A stretch of DNA of 64,000 bases. Origin: Neoscytalidium dimidiatum (Eukaryota; Ascomycota; Dothideomycetes; Botryosphaeriales; Botryosphaeriaceae). The position numbers and the translations under genes are program-made. This document shows positions 31,523 through 43,801 of this stretch, piece by piece. Position 1 is the stretch's first letter. Every line of letters starts with the position of its first letter. The notes under the pieces are model-generated. The model saw nothing but the letters and a program-made list of their open reading frames with translations, was not told the DNA's origin and did not search any database. The stretch is taken from assembly GCA_037367355.1 (NCBI GenBank), contig CM074696.1:2976001-3040000 (forward strand), in the 5' to 3' direction.

Positions 31523-34500
31523 ATGGCTGAACTTTCGACCCACGCCATCCCCGAATTTGCCTCCCACCAGACCGCCCTCGCAATACTCCCCCCGCTGGCC
31601 CTGGTCGAGCATGCCAATGCTTTGCGCGCTGCTTACGATAAGTCATACCAGAAATGGCCCGCTCATATCAACATCATCTATCCCTTCGTTCATCCCGAAT
31701 CCTTAGGCGCGGCCGCTTCACTTGTGCGCTCGGCCCTCGGAGAAGCCAATTTGGATGTAGCCACTCTTAGGCTCGATGGAGCAGCTCACTTCACGCACAA
31801 GCACAGCAGCACCATATATGTTTGCCCCGAGAGCGATGGCCATTTGCAATGGATTCGGCGTTTGGTCTTGGCCGCATTCCATAAGGACTCTACTCAGCAA
31901 TACCATCCACACATGACCATCGGTCAGGCTGGAAATGACGAGTTACGGTATTCTCTACAGGCAAAGGCAAGTCTTCTTCCCGCCATCGAATGGCCTTTGA
32001 AAGAGTTGGCAATCATGGTTCGGGGAGAGGACAATGTAATGCGAGTGTGGTGCACCATTCCGATCGCCACGGAGAAGGCGGTTGATGAAGAACCAACATC
32101 TCCAGCACCGCCCAAGTCAGCGTCACCGACTGGCTCAGGCGATGTACAGAGTGGGATTACATACCGTTTCGAGCCGTCATCTGCCTCTTGGCTACCATCT
32201 TCTGCCATTGGAAATCCCCAAATGGTGCCTCCGTCGCTCAAAATCTCGAGTTACAACGTCCTCGTCGATTCCATTTATCCACCTGCTTGGGAGCGTTTCG
32301 AAATTCTTCTTGAGACACTTCTTTCCGACTCCGCACGTGCAGATCTCCTCGTCCTCCAGGAGGTTTCCGATGATTTCCTCTGCCACCTTCTGCGGAACAA
32401 CGAAGTCCGAAGACTGTGGCCATACGTTTCCCATGCCCCACCTGACCAGGAAGAGATTGGTCCGTTACTCAGTCTTCGCAATCTCGTTGTTCTATCCCGC
32501 TGGAGCTTTGAGTGGCAGATGTTGCCTTTTGAAAGGCGTCACAAAGGTGCTCTAATCGTCAAATTAAAGAGCATCGGGAAAATCACGGACTCTAGGCCAT
32601 TCCATCCCCTTGTTGTCGCTGGCATACACCTGACTTGCGGCCTCACCGATGGATCCGTTGCAGCCAAGAAGAGTCAGCTGCGCACCCTTATAAGCCACTT
32701 GTCAAGTACCTATTCAGAATCGCCATGGATCGTGGCAGGAGATTTCAATTTGACGACCTCGAGGCGGACAATTGATGATGCGCTACGTACTCGTTCCGTT
32801 TCTCCGCAGACAGTCCAGACTTTGGGAGGCTTGGAGCAGTTGCTCTCGGAAGCTGGATTGGCAGATGTCTGGACGGTCACTCGGTCTCAGTGCAGCATCA
32901 CCTCCGGGAATGATGACGTTGGTGAAGGGGAGGAAGGTGCAACCTTTGATCCCAGTGCAAATCCTTTGGCTGCCGAGATTGTCGGCCAGAATCTGACCCA
33001 CAGGCCTCAAAGATACGACAGAATCCTGCTCAAGGGGGAAGAAGTCCTGGAGATTGCTGGATTCAATATGTTCGGGTATCCTCGAGGAGATGAGATGCGC
33101 TGTGGTAGTGACCATTGGGGAGTACGAGCCACCATGAGACTCGTACAGCCTCCCGTTCTTGGAGGTGCGAAAGTAGAAGGCATATCCAGTGTCATCCCGC
33201 CGCCCGGCCTGGATTCCGCAACTCTCCGGAAGTTTGTCAAACACCACTCATCATACCCCACGGTTGAGGACATACAACGAAGATCGGATGCATTCTCTCT
33301 TCTAGTGAAGACACTAAAACCACTATCAACAGCAGCCAATAAGATCCCGTTCGTTATCGTGCCGGTTGGCTCGTACGGTCTCGATGCTTGGAACGTCTCG
33401 TCGGACGTCGATTGCTTATGCATCAGCTCCATCAGTTCCAAGACCTTTTTCACCCTCGCCGTCAAGCATCTCAAGAACGCAGCCGCGCAAGGCATTCGTC
33501 TCCTCCGTAAAGTAGAGGCTCATTCAGGCACCATGCTGGAACTCAGTATCCAAGGCATTCGATTGGATCTTCAATACTGCGCTGCCGCCCGCATAGCAGA
33601 TTGGTAAGTCAATTCAGTACGGAAAGGTATCGAAGCTGACTGTGCATGATCCAGTTGGCCCTCGCCGCTCAGTCTCCCTGCGACTGACACCCTCTTCTCC
33701 TTGCCATTGCAGACTCTTTCGAAACTGAAAGCTATCAGAGACCTTGCACATCTGCAGAGCACTACACCAGATCTATCCGTGTTTCAGATGGCCTACCGGT
33801 TCCTTGTCATTTGGGCCACGAGCCGTGGTATTTATGCGGCGCGGTTTGGCTTTCTCAGTGGCACCCATATCTCCTTGATGCTTGATCGCGTGGCGAAGCT
33901 CCTTTACCACAGCAATCATGAGGTTACCGCAGCCCACTTGATCTGCACTTTCTTCAAATACTATGCAGATTTTGATTGGGCTAGAGATATTGTCGAAGAT
34001 CCTCTGACACGTTCAGCTCCAGGCATGGGAAGACCATACCATCGACATGCAGCAGAACCGATGGTAGTTCTAGGCTACCACATCCCACGGGTTAACATTG
34101 CAAGAGCGGCAACTGCTCCTACTGTTAATATTCTCGCTGAGGAGTTCAAGCGTGCCAAGATTTTGGTCGAGGAAGGGATCGCAGGTGTCCGACATGACTG
34201 GGCAGATCTTGCAACACGGGGTGACAATGGAGCGTCTGAGTTCCTGTCCGCTTACAAGAGCTACCTCCGGATCGATGTTCAATACTGGGGCTCGAGCTCG
34301 GTCAAAGGGAGACAGCTGATTGGGTGGGTGGAAAGTCGGTGCCCGTCACTACTTATCGGTAAGTTTACAGCTCCGCGCTGTGCGATCCGCTACTTTTTAT
34401 TGACCCATCTGCTGCAGAAACGAACAGGAAGATCCCCGAAGTCCAAGCTCGAATTTGGCCCACGCGATTCACACCTGACGGAAGCAGTGAGAAAGGAGAT

Positions 34501-35133
34501 CGGCATGGATGCTACTTGATTGGGCTTGCCAAACGAAGGGGCGTCGGCTCCAATACCAAGACAGAGAGTGACCGAAAGCTTGCACAGAACAAGCTTGACG
34601 GCGTGCTGGAACGATTTTCAGATCAGGTTCGTGGGAACGAAAAGTTCTATGATGCAGCATTGGTGTGGATAGATGTGAAGCATGTCAATCAATCGAAGCT
34701 GGAGAACCTGGTCGTGGACAACGACGGGTGGGGAAGTGACCTGGAAGACGGTTGGGACTTTGAAGATGATGACGAAGAAGAGGATATCGGCGATGTATCT
34801 GCAGATGAGGATCCTCGGGCAGCGCCGATTATGTCCGAGCCATCTGCTCAGACAGAAGGCTCTTCTAGGGCTGGTAAGAAGCTCCGGCCCGCAACCGCCA
34901 TCATGAATCGTCTACGCTGGGATCCCAACCTTAACAGTGCCGACTATGTTGTTGGCTACATCGATCGCTTTCTAGGTACCCGGGAGACCCCTCTGGATCG
35001 GTGGAAGATTGAGCAGACAGACGAGGAATTTATTCCGCAGCATCGCATCCTGTACTTCAAGCGGAGATCAGACGGCGTTAAGGTTTGGGATAGAGAGGCA
35101 AGACTGGATGCTCTCTCTGGGAACCCTTCTTAG
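31523..35133 (+). CDS. Predicted RNA-repair protein: 2H phosphoesterase + EEP + nucleotidyltransferase + MJ1316 domain
   Basis: Model: join(31523..33603, 33655..34358, 34418..35133), 1,166 residues, introns 51 and 59 bp. Domain 1 (~15-140) looks like a 2H phosphoesterase (RNA-ligase/cyclic phosphodiesterase type): HINIIYPF at 48-55 and HMTIG at 130-134. Domain 2 (~235-545) is an endonuclease/exonuclease/phosphatase fold with all key residues: N245, E280 (VLQE), H369, D407/N409 (AGDFN), D499 and SDH at 529-531. Domain 3 (~565-900) is a poly(A)-polymerase-type nucleotidyltransferase: GS at 616-617, DVD at 628-630 and D682. An acidic linker (DDDEEEDIGD) follows. Domain 4 (last ~80 residues) matches the MJ1316 RNA cyclic-group end recognition family (former DUF504): LRWDPNL, VVGYIDRFLG, IPQHRILYFK, VWDREARLD. 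Together these suit processing and rebuilding of damaged RNA 3' ends. The substrate is inferred. The gene ends about 20 bp before the RIP-mutated island. Confidence 0.9.
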
Positions 35134-35149
35134 TGTATGGGCACTCGGT

Positions 35150-36740
35150 TATAAGATGTTATGCGGTGAATGCTTCACCTGATGGTTAAACCGATACCCG
35201 GTATAGTATATAATTAGCGCCGGTTTAGATCTATTATCTACTTGGCGCCTGTGTATTATATAAAATAAGTGATAAGCTCCGATATAGGGCCTCCGACTGC
35301 GGCGATAAAGGGCATCGCTTCTGTAAGGTAGACGATTAATACGGCTGGGTACACCATTACTTAACACCACCTTCCGCCGAACCGGCCCCCTGTTCGCCCG
35401 CGCCAGCCGGCCCCCGGTCGCCGCAGCGCCCCATTCCCTTAATATTATTAAGCTCACTCCTCTTCCTCTTCTTTTCTATGTGTATGTATATTTATTAGTC
35501 AATGCCGTCTTTTAACATGCACTTCCTAGCGGCTTAACCGTTAGGGACAATAAGGGGCTTAGTTAGAGATTAGTACTATCTTAGTAGCACTTCTTTACAA
35601 CACACTACTGTCCTACTAGGTAATGATAGAGACTCCGAGTTTAACTCCTACTTTCTCGTACCTTAGGGCTTACTTGGCGAGGTCATTGCAAGATATAGTA
35701 AGAAAGGTTATCTTTTTGTTTGCAAATTACCAATGTATCCTACTCCAGTAGTGGAGATTTACTGAACTACCCTTTTCTCTATGTCTAGTTAGTATAACGC
35801 TCTTAGCGCCTCTATATCATCAGCGCTATTGAATCCCTCACGCTGATAATCTATAACTGTGCCTGCCTCTTATACCCTGGAAAGTCTTTAAGCATCAATT
35901 AGTAAGGTTTCTAACCCTCTACTTTACTCGGACTTTAGCAACCCCTTTACAGGCCTTCTAACTAGCCTAGCCATCCTAAAAGATATAAGCGGCAGCCGCC
36001 TATACTATTCCGGTATTCTAACTACTTAAGTAGCGTGTTTAGAACCTATATAGAAGAGTTATACCGAGGGATTCACCAATACTAAATTGGCCCATAGGAG
36101 AATAGGCTTATAGGAAGGCTCCGGTACTTAACTCAGCTACCTAATTCTTCAAACATATAGTGCTGATTGTCATCCTTGGGGTTAGAGGACTTAAAAGAGA
36201 TACGCTTGACGTTCAGGCAGCAAGAGAGCGAAAGATTACGGATCGGCACCTCTACAAGTGGCTTCAGTAGATGTTGTTCATCTAAAGAGAGTGTTAATTG
36301 TTGTATGCCCCTTTAAGACGGCTTTTAACGTCCAATAAAAGGTAGAACATCTATTGCCACGAGACTGCCTTAGTTAAAAAAGAAAGCCAAAAATCGTCTA
36401 TTCCGCCTTTCTAGCTTTTATCTAGTAGGGCGATAGATGCTACAGAAGGCCGGAATCTCTAAGCTATAGTAACGATCCAGTAAAGGCATTTGCCAGTACT
36501 TATTTAGCCGACTCAGAGTCTAACAGCTTGGAACCAGTCTGTCTAATTAGCCGGGTAAGGTCCTATATACTACCTCTCTACTTAGTAGTAGACAATAGGA
36601 ACTCCTTAGTACACAGCCTTCTTATATCTTTAAGATTAAAAGAAGCCACCTAATCGGCCCTTGTAAGGCGTAAGAACCAGTGGAAGAAGGCACGGAAGTG
36701 CATCCGTCTATTTACGGGTATACCGTAGTTAAGAGTTTAC
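35150..36740. repeat. RIP-mutated AT-rich repeat DNA, origin unclear
   Basis: Starts immediately after the RNA-repair gene. TA, AT and TTA dominate, and CA/TG are scarce in most of the stretch. I see no surviving coding frame. It is probably one or more old transposons reduced by RIP, but I recognise no terminal repeat or protein remnant. Confidence 0.6.
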
Positions 36741-39700
36741 ACCTTCGAATTCGACCCCGAGAAAAAAGCGCCAAGACCGGTATCTATCGAAAGCTCTCGA
36801 TTCCCTTAGCTAGATTCTCGAATCTTAGCTTCGTAGCTATACGCGCTGTTGCGCTATCGCGTGGAAAAGAGACCTCGTTAGGCCGAACCGCCTCTCTCGA
36901 CCTCCGCACCCCCACGAAACTCCTAAATCGACCCGAAAACGTACGAAATCTTCGGAATCCACCGAAAACACCTACGCGTACCTCCGTACGAAGTTGTACT
37001 AGATTTAGAGCGCGTTTACGTACCTAAATCTAAGGCGAAGAAGCGCTTTCTCCTCCTCTTCGTTCTACCCCTTTTCTACGGCCCGTGCACGCAGAGTTTT
37101 CACCCTCCCTATACCTAAGCGAACAACCGAAAATAAGCGAAAAGCTTAACCGAACAGCCCCGAAAACGCTTCGTTACTTCTCGGGAGAAAGTAACGAAGA
37201 AAATTCCCCGCGCTCGCTAGGAATTCGTTTATTTACGGCTTAGTTTAGATAAAACTAAAGCCGGCGATTTCTTTCTAGTCTAATTTCCTATTCCTACTAT
37301 TTCCTTTCTAGAAAGAGTATAGAAAACTAAGGACATCCGCCCCCGGACCCTCCGGATTCCCCGGACCCTCTACGCCCTTCGACTCTAATTCGACTATCGA
37401 CTACGCCGGTAGTTATCGAATCTTCGAATACTACGGGATCGAGTAGTATCGAAGATATCGAGATAGAAAACGACGAAATAATACCGCTACCGAGAAGGCC
37501 GAAGGTAATAGTAACGGTTAAGCCTACGCCGACTCTAGGAAAAAGACTTACCTTCTCGCCTACCTCTACGGGCATTAACCCGTTCGAATACCGCCCCGAG
37601 AAAAGAACCCGGTATATACCGGGCTCGAAACTAAAGACCTCCGCGGAATATATCGAAGCCGCGTTCGATTGCCTTATTAAGGCGGTCGACCTCGAAGACG
37701 ACCGGTCTAAGGTAAACAACCTTAGCGAACTTCTTACCATCTTCCGCGAATATACGACGAAAGGGAAAATCGACTTTACTAAGTCGATTCTCGCAACCGA
37801 AGTCCGCGTACTCGAAAACGTATCCCGTACGCTTTCGAATAAAACGAGGAATCTCGGAGCTACCTCCGTAGCTCTTACGGGAAAACCCCAGCCGAGCCAG
37901 CCAGTCCTAGCTAAAAAACCTACCTCCTACGCCTCGGTAGCGGCAGGTTTAATTCTAAACGACGGTTTTATAACCGTATCGTATAAAAAACTAACTAAAA
38001 AAACAACTACGAAGCTCGTAAAACCAACGTCTATTAAAGACAGATAAATTACCATCTCCTACGACGGCGTACGAGACTAATTTAATAGAATCCGACTCCG
38101 ATAAAAGCTAAACCTCGCGTTCGCGGGAGCCGGTTTCGTAAATAAACCCGTTATCTAAAGAACTTCCCTTTCGTTTAAGGGAAATATCCTAATTACGGGC
38201 ACCGAAGGCTATACTAGCCAATTCCTCTTAGAAAAAGAGGATATTATTAGGAAAGTCCTTCCTAACTCTAACCCGAAACTAGTCGAGGCCTAGTATAAGG
38301 TTATTATCTACGGAATCCCTACGCGGGAGACTAAGGATATTCTAATCGACTCCTTTATTAAGGAGGAAATAGAGACCTTTAATATAGGTCTTTCTCCTAT
38401 TAGAAAGCCCTACTAGGCCACCTCTAAGGAGAAAAGAGAAAACTAATCCGCGGGATCCGTTATAGTCTCGTTTCGTACCGAAAAGGAACAGAAAAAGGCT
38501 ATTAATAGCCGCCTTTTTATATACGGAATAAGCTGTAAGGTAGAGAAAGTACGGGTAATTCCTAAGGGAATTTAGTGCCGTAACTACCTTAAAAACGGAT
38601 ACGAAACGGCTAAGTATACGAGGACACCTATTTACGAAATCTATAAAAAGGAGTACCTTACGGGAGAGTATAAGTATAAATTTATAGGCTATAAAGCCTC
38701 TAAAGGTATACGGTACTAGTACTACCCTAATTCGAATTAACTAACCCCCTTTATCTATAGATAAATTAAGGGTATTTTAAGCTAATTTAAATAGAAACGC
38801 TCTAGCTACGGAGAGCCTTCTATCTAAAGCAATCGATCTTAAAATTAGCCTAATTCTTATATAAGAACTATAGCTAATAAACCCCGAAAATCCTAGAGAA
38901 AGGCGGTCGATTAACTACCCCGCGTTCGTTTAAATTCTACCGGATTATTCTCTAACGGAAAGACCGCGTACGTTAGTATATATATCCCGTTATCTAACGG
39001 GAATAGATATTAACTATAATTCCGCGGTAACTAAATCCCCTAACCTAATAGTTCTAAAAATAATAGAGGAAAATAGCGAATTCTACCTCTTTAATTTATA
39101 TAACTAAAAGGAATAAGGAAACGATAATTCCCCCTATACGCTAGAACGTATTCTAGGCTACTAATAGCTAGAATTCCCTAGTATTATAGCCGGGGACTTT
39201 AATATTCACTATCCGTAGTAGGACCTAAGGTCCCCCTACTTAAACGGGGCCTCCGCCCTAATTAATTAGATTGAATCTAATAATCTAGACCTACTAAATA
39301 CGCCGGGAGAAGATACCTTCTACCGGCCGAACCTAGATAGGCCTACGGTAATAAATCTAACGCTCTCTAGCCGAGGGCTAACGAATAAAATAACGGACTA
39401 GTAAATACTCGAATCTATCGGATCCGACCACTTCCCTATTTTATTTTAAATCTAATTAAATAAACGAATAAACCAGGAAAAATCTAAGTAAATTAGATTT
39501 AATTACGAGAAGGCGAACTAGGATAAATTCTCTAAGATCTTTAAAGAAAAAACCTCGAACTTTATAGAAAAGCTACGCCCCCAGCTAGCTATTTTAGAAG
39601 AAGAGAATAAAGATCTTAGCCTAGAGATTCTAAAAGACCGTTCGAAAGAAGTCTTACTCTTAGAAAAACTAGAAGAATCCCTAACTAACCTTATACGGCA

Positions 39701-42700
39701 AGTAGCGGACTAAGCTATTCCGAAAACTACCCCGCTAGCTAAAGCTAAACCCTAGTAGAATTCTATCTTAACGGAGGCCCGAGGGAACCTTAAACGATAA
39801 ACGCGGCTTATACGACGCTCGCCGGAGCTCGTAAATAAGTAAGACTTCCTAAAAACCCGAAACGAATACTTCTCCTCTATTCGTAAAGCTAAACGGGACC
39901 ACTAGAATTCGTTTCTAAGTAAAAATACCCCCGAAACTATCTTTAAAGCAATAGCCTATACAAAATACCGTCTAATAGAACGAATCCCACCGATTCGGGC
40001 TAAAAACGGCCTACTATAAGATAGCTAGAAGGGAAAAAGCTCCGCGCTAAAAGAAACGTTATTTCTATCCCCTCCTAACGCACGAATCGAAAATAATTAG
40101 ATAAATTACTAGCCGGATCTAAGCTGGGAATGGCCAATTCTAGATAAAAAAGAGCTCGAACGAACGTGTTCGAACCTAATAAAAGGAACTACGCCCGGGC
40201 CGGATTTAATATCCTAATAAATAATAATCTAGGCCTATAACGCATCCCCGAAAGCCTTTTATTTTGTCTATTCGAACCTCTTTAAATATAGCTACTATCT
40301 AAAGTGCTAGAGATAAGTAACGGAGGCAATTTTAAAGAAACCTAATAAGCCGGATCCCGTAAATTCTAAGGCTTATAGGGTTATTTCTTTATTAAATTGC
40401 CTAGGAAAAGTACTCGAACGAGTAATAGCTAAACGCCTCGGTTTTCTAGCGGAAACGATAAACCTAATCCACCCTACACAAATAGGGGGAAGACTTAAAA
40501 AATCCGTAATAGACGCCTGCTTTATTCTAACGAATTTAGTAGAGGAAAACCGTAAGGCAAAGCTAAAAACATCCACGCTATTTCTAGACGTACGCGGCGC
40601 TTACGACCACGTCGCGTAAGAACAACTCCTAGGAATTCTAAGAAAGTTAAAGCTTCCTACTAACCTACTCGCGTAGATTAGAACTTTCTTAAATTCCCGA
40701 CAATTACGCCTTAGTTTCGATAGAAATATAGAAGAATTTAGTAACGTAGAAACGGGTATACCGTAAGGAAGTCCTATTTCGCCGATACTATTTCTAATAT
40801 ATATCCGAGACCTATTTTAGACGAACTCCGTTAGCTATCTATCCTACGTCGATAATATCTCTTTAACAGCAAGCTCGAAAAGCTGGAAAAAGAATATTAA
40901 GATACTAGAAAGAGAAGCGGAAAGACTCTATAAACTAGGCGCGGAAAATGCTATATAATTCGACCTCGAAAAAACCGAATTAATATACTTTTCTAAAGAA
41001 AAAACGGTAAGAGATTCTACTTTAAAACTACCTACGGGTTTAGTTATAAAACCTAAGAATCTAGTCCGATATCTAGGAGTTTTCTTAGACCCACTTCTTA
41101 ATTTTAAGGAACACGTCGATATTAGAATAAGCTAAGCTCGTTCGAGCCTCTCGAGGATAAATAGACTAGCTAACATCGAAAACGGACTAAAACCTAACGC
41201 GGTACGGCAGTTATACTTAGCCTACGTTACCTCCGTCTCCGACTACGGCTCCGTTTTATACTGGAATAACCAAGCGAATTTTAAACGAAAAGCTACGATA
41301 CTCTAGAATCTAGCTCTACGGAAAATACTAGGCGTTTTTAAAACCGCTCTAATTACTCCCCTCGAAATAGAAGCCGTAATCCCACCCTCGGAAATTCGCT
41401 TAGAAAACAACCTCCAATCCTACGTCCTACGAAGTCTTAAATTAGACTAAAAACACCTAATTTAAAGCCTTCTAGAAAGAGAGAACGAATACGAAAGTAA
41501 GCTCGTTTAAAAAATTAGAGACTTTCTAAAAGATAAGCCGTATAACCTCGAAACGGTTAATTCTTTCTACTTTCTATCTTAGGAGCTATCTACCCCCTAC
41601 TCGGTTAAAGTCTCTAAACTCTCGAAAAAAGAATAAGCTAAGAAATACCTAAACGAACTCGAAAACCCTCCGGATAACCTAATATCTATCTATATAGACG
41701 CGAGTTCGACTCCGAATAAAACCGGAATTAGACTAGTAGTTTTTATAGATAGAAACGACCCTACACTTAAAGACGAAACTACTATTTTAGTAGGAAATAT
41801 CGGGAGTAATAACCTAGTTTATAATAGCGAACTAGAGGCTCTTACGAGAGCCCTCGAACTCGCAGTTAAAAACGGATATACCGATAAAGATATTAGAGTC
41901 TACGCGGATAACTAGGCCGCGCTCTACCGTCTAAAAATACTATCCGGAAATCTAGAATAACTAGCGTAAATACAAGCTTTAAACGTAGCTAAAACGCTTA
42001 TTCTAAAAGGAAATTCAGTTTAATTAGAATGGGTCCCCGGCTATTTTAATATACGCGGTAACGAAGAAGCAGATTCCCTAGCTAAATACGCCTATAAAAT
42101 AAACCCGAATAACGAATCGACTAGCTACGCATTCTTTCGAGTGCTAACGCAAGCAGATTTTATTAATTCGTAGTAAAAAATAGCGAATAAGCAAGCGGAA
42201 ATAGCCTCTAAAGAGTCTTATCTAAGGCGGTTTAACTAGAAAATAAAACGAAAGTTAATAGACCTCTCTACGAAGAGAGAAACTAGCTCCGCGTTTTACT
42301 AGCTTAAAATAGAATACGGATACTTTAAGTCCTATTTAAACCGCTTTAGATTAAACTCCTCTAAGTACTGCCCGTATAATAATACGGCTAAATAAACCCC
42401 TCGGCACCTAATTCTAGACTATAAAAAGTATCGACTCGAAAGAGAAGATATATTTACTAGTCTAGAAACGAAAAATCCCTCCCTAAACCTCGTTTTTAAT
42501 ACCGAAGAAGGACGAAAGGCTCTCCTAAGCTTTCTATCGACAACTAAAATAGCTACCCGAAAGTGGCTATTAGAATTTACTTCGACGGAAGTCTAAATAC
42601 GTACTTTCGAAAAACTAACTTTAGTCTCTCTTTATAAAGAAATATCCTCTCCTAATTTCTTAGCGTTATTTTACTTCTTCTACTCTCCTACTTACTTTCC

Positions 42701-42870
42701 TATTTCTTTCTAAAAAGCACCGGCTTAGCCCCTACTATTTCTAGACTCCTTCCCAAAGAAAACCCGAATAAAAACCCCGGTCGAAATACCGGAATAGATA
42801 CGTTAGTAGACTAGCCGTCTTTTATAAGCTTAGCTTATATAAGGACGTTAAACGAATAAATAAATAAATA
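36741..42870 (+). mobile_element. LINE (Tad/I-like non-LTR retrotransposon), copy A, RIP-inactivated
   Basis: About 6.1 kb, plus orientation, ending in a TAAA-type tail (AATAAATAAATAAATAAAT, 42,852-42,870). A decayed ORF1 lies at ~37,320-38,040. The pol region, read with many TAG/TAA stops, shows an APE-type endonuclease (GDFNIHYP near 39,190; GSDHFPILF near 39,420), a reverse transcriptase (VISLLNCLGKVLERVIAKRLG, IGGRLKKSVIDA, FLDVRGAYDHV, GSPISPILF, SYVDNISLTA near 40,840-40,870) and an RNase H (IYIDASSTPNKTG, YADN, WVPGYFNIRGNEEADSLA near 41,690-42,090). This order is that of fungal Tad/I-clade LINEs. CA and TG are nearly absent while CpG persists, and stops are mainly TAG/TAA, as RIP produces. 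It cannot encode functional proteins. Confidence 0.88.
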
Positions 42871-43356
42871 AATATTAGTACTTCTCGGGGTAAGAAAATA
42901 CTTCCTATTTTTCTAATTAAATTACTTCCTTTCCTATAAGGATAGTAGTTAAAGTATAACGACGGGGCCTCTACTACTAGGCTTCGGAGTCACCTAGTAG
43001 ATTCGGGTTTATCGAAGGGTTTACCTTAAAGACGAGGAAAGGGGAGTAATAATAGAATAAGAAGTTACGTAATATAGGAGTTCGATAGGCCTTATTACCT
43101 CTAAGTTAATATAGTATCGAATTAAAACTTTAAGTTAACTACGAGGGTTAGAATACTATCTAACGAGCGTATCTATATACTATAAGGAAGCTATAATAAT
43201 CTATTAGATAGTAGAGGATAATTAGTATCCTTCGTTATCTATACGTAGTAGAAGATAGCTATAATCCTTCGTTATCTAGTAGATTCGGTAGTCCTATATA
43301 ACCTAGGCGCTAAAGCCTCTTTTTTAGAACCCGACTTCTACTAGTACTAGCGGACG
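42871..43356. repeat. RIP-mutated AT-rich DNA between LINE copy A and the LTR element
   Basis: Nearly 0.5 kb of TA-rich, CA/TG-poor sequence with internal short repeats (CCTTCGTTATCTA appears near 43,220 and 43,268). No coding remnant is recognisable. The LTR retrotransposon inserted at its right edge. Confidence 0.55.
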
Positions 43357-43361
43357 ATATT
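43357..43361. repeat. Left target site duplication (ATATT)
   Basis: Five bases directly before the left LTR, matching the five after the right LTR. A 5-bp duplication is normal for Ty3/gypsy integrases. Confidence 0.9.
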
Positions 43362-43746
43362 TGTTACGGCACAGTCGCCCAGAAAGGCGGATAACGAAAC
43401 CCTACGACTACTCACCGCCCACGTGACCAACTCGGGGCCTAACTCGGCAGAATACCTACCGACACTGATGCACCAGACCACCGCACACTCGCTCAGCAAA
43501 GCTCGGACCACCGATCAGTACTGATCAGTGGGTTAACATTACAGATCACTACTGATCGTACCGATCACTCCATGTATATAGACCACACTCATTTATCGTA
43601 GTTAGGACCCTCGTGGTCAACTTGTCAATTGATTCCTACCCTACTATTGTACGAACCTCCCCTGCCTACCACTGTATTGGCCCCTAGAAAGCCCAAGCTG
43701 CCTGACGACGCGCCTCGACTCCCCCAGAAAGAGTCCCGGCGTAACA
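43362..43746 (+). repeat. 5' long terminal repeat
   Basis: 385 bp. It contains a perfect 14-bp palindrome GATCAGTACTGATC at 43,513-43,526 with further GATC-ACTACTGATC variants after it, and a TATA-like TGTATATAG near 43,574, a plausible promoter for the element's RNA. It reads the same as 49,499-49,883. Confidence 0.95.
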
Positions 43747-43801
43747 CTTTGACCACCTTTCTTAGGCACCGGAGGTAACCCCACCCTGAAAACTACTAAC
43801 C

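Noticed and set aside
40373..40576. 67-codon frame repeated at 53,890-54,093
   Set aside because: Antisense to the LINE reverse transcriptase; its duplication only reflects the two LINE copies.
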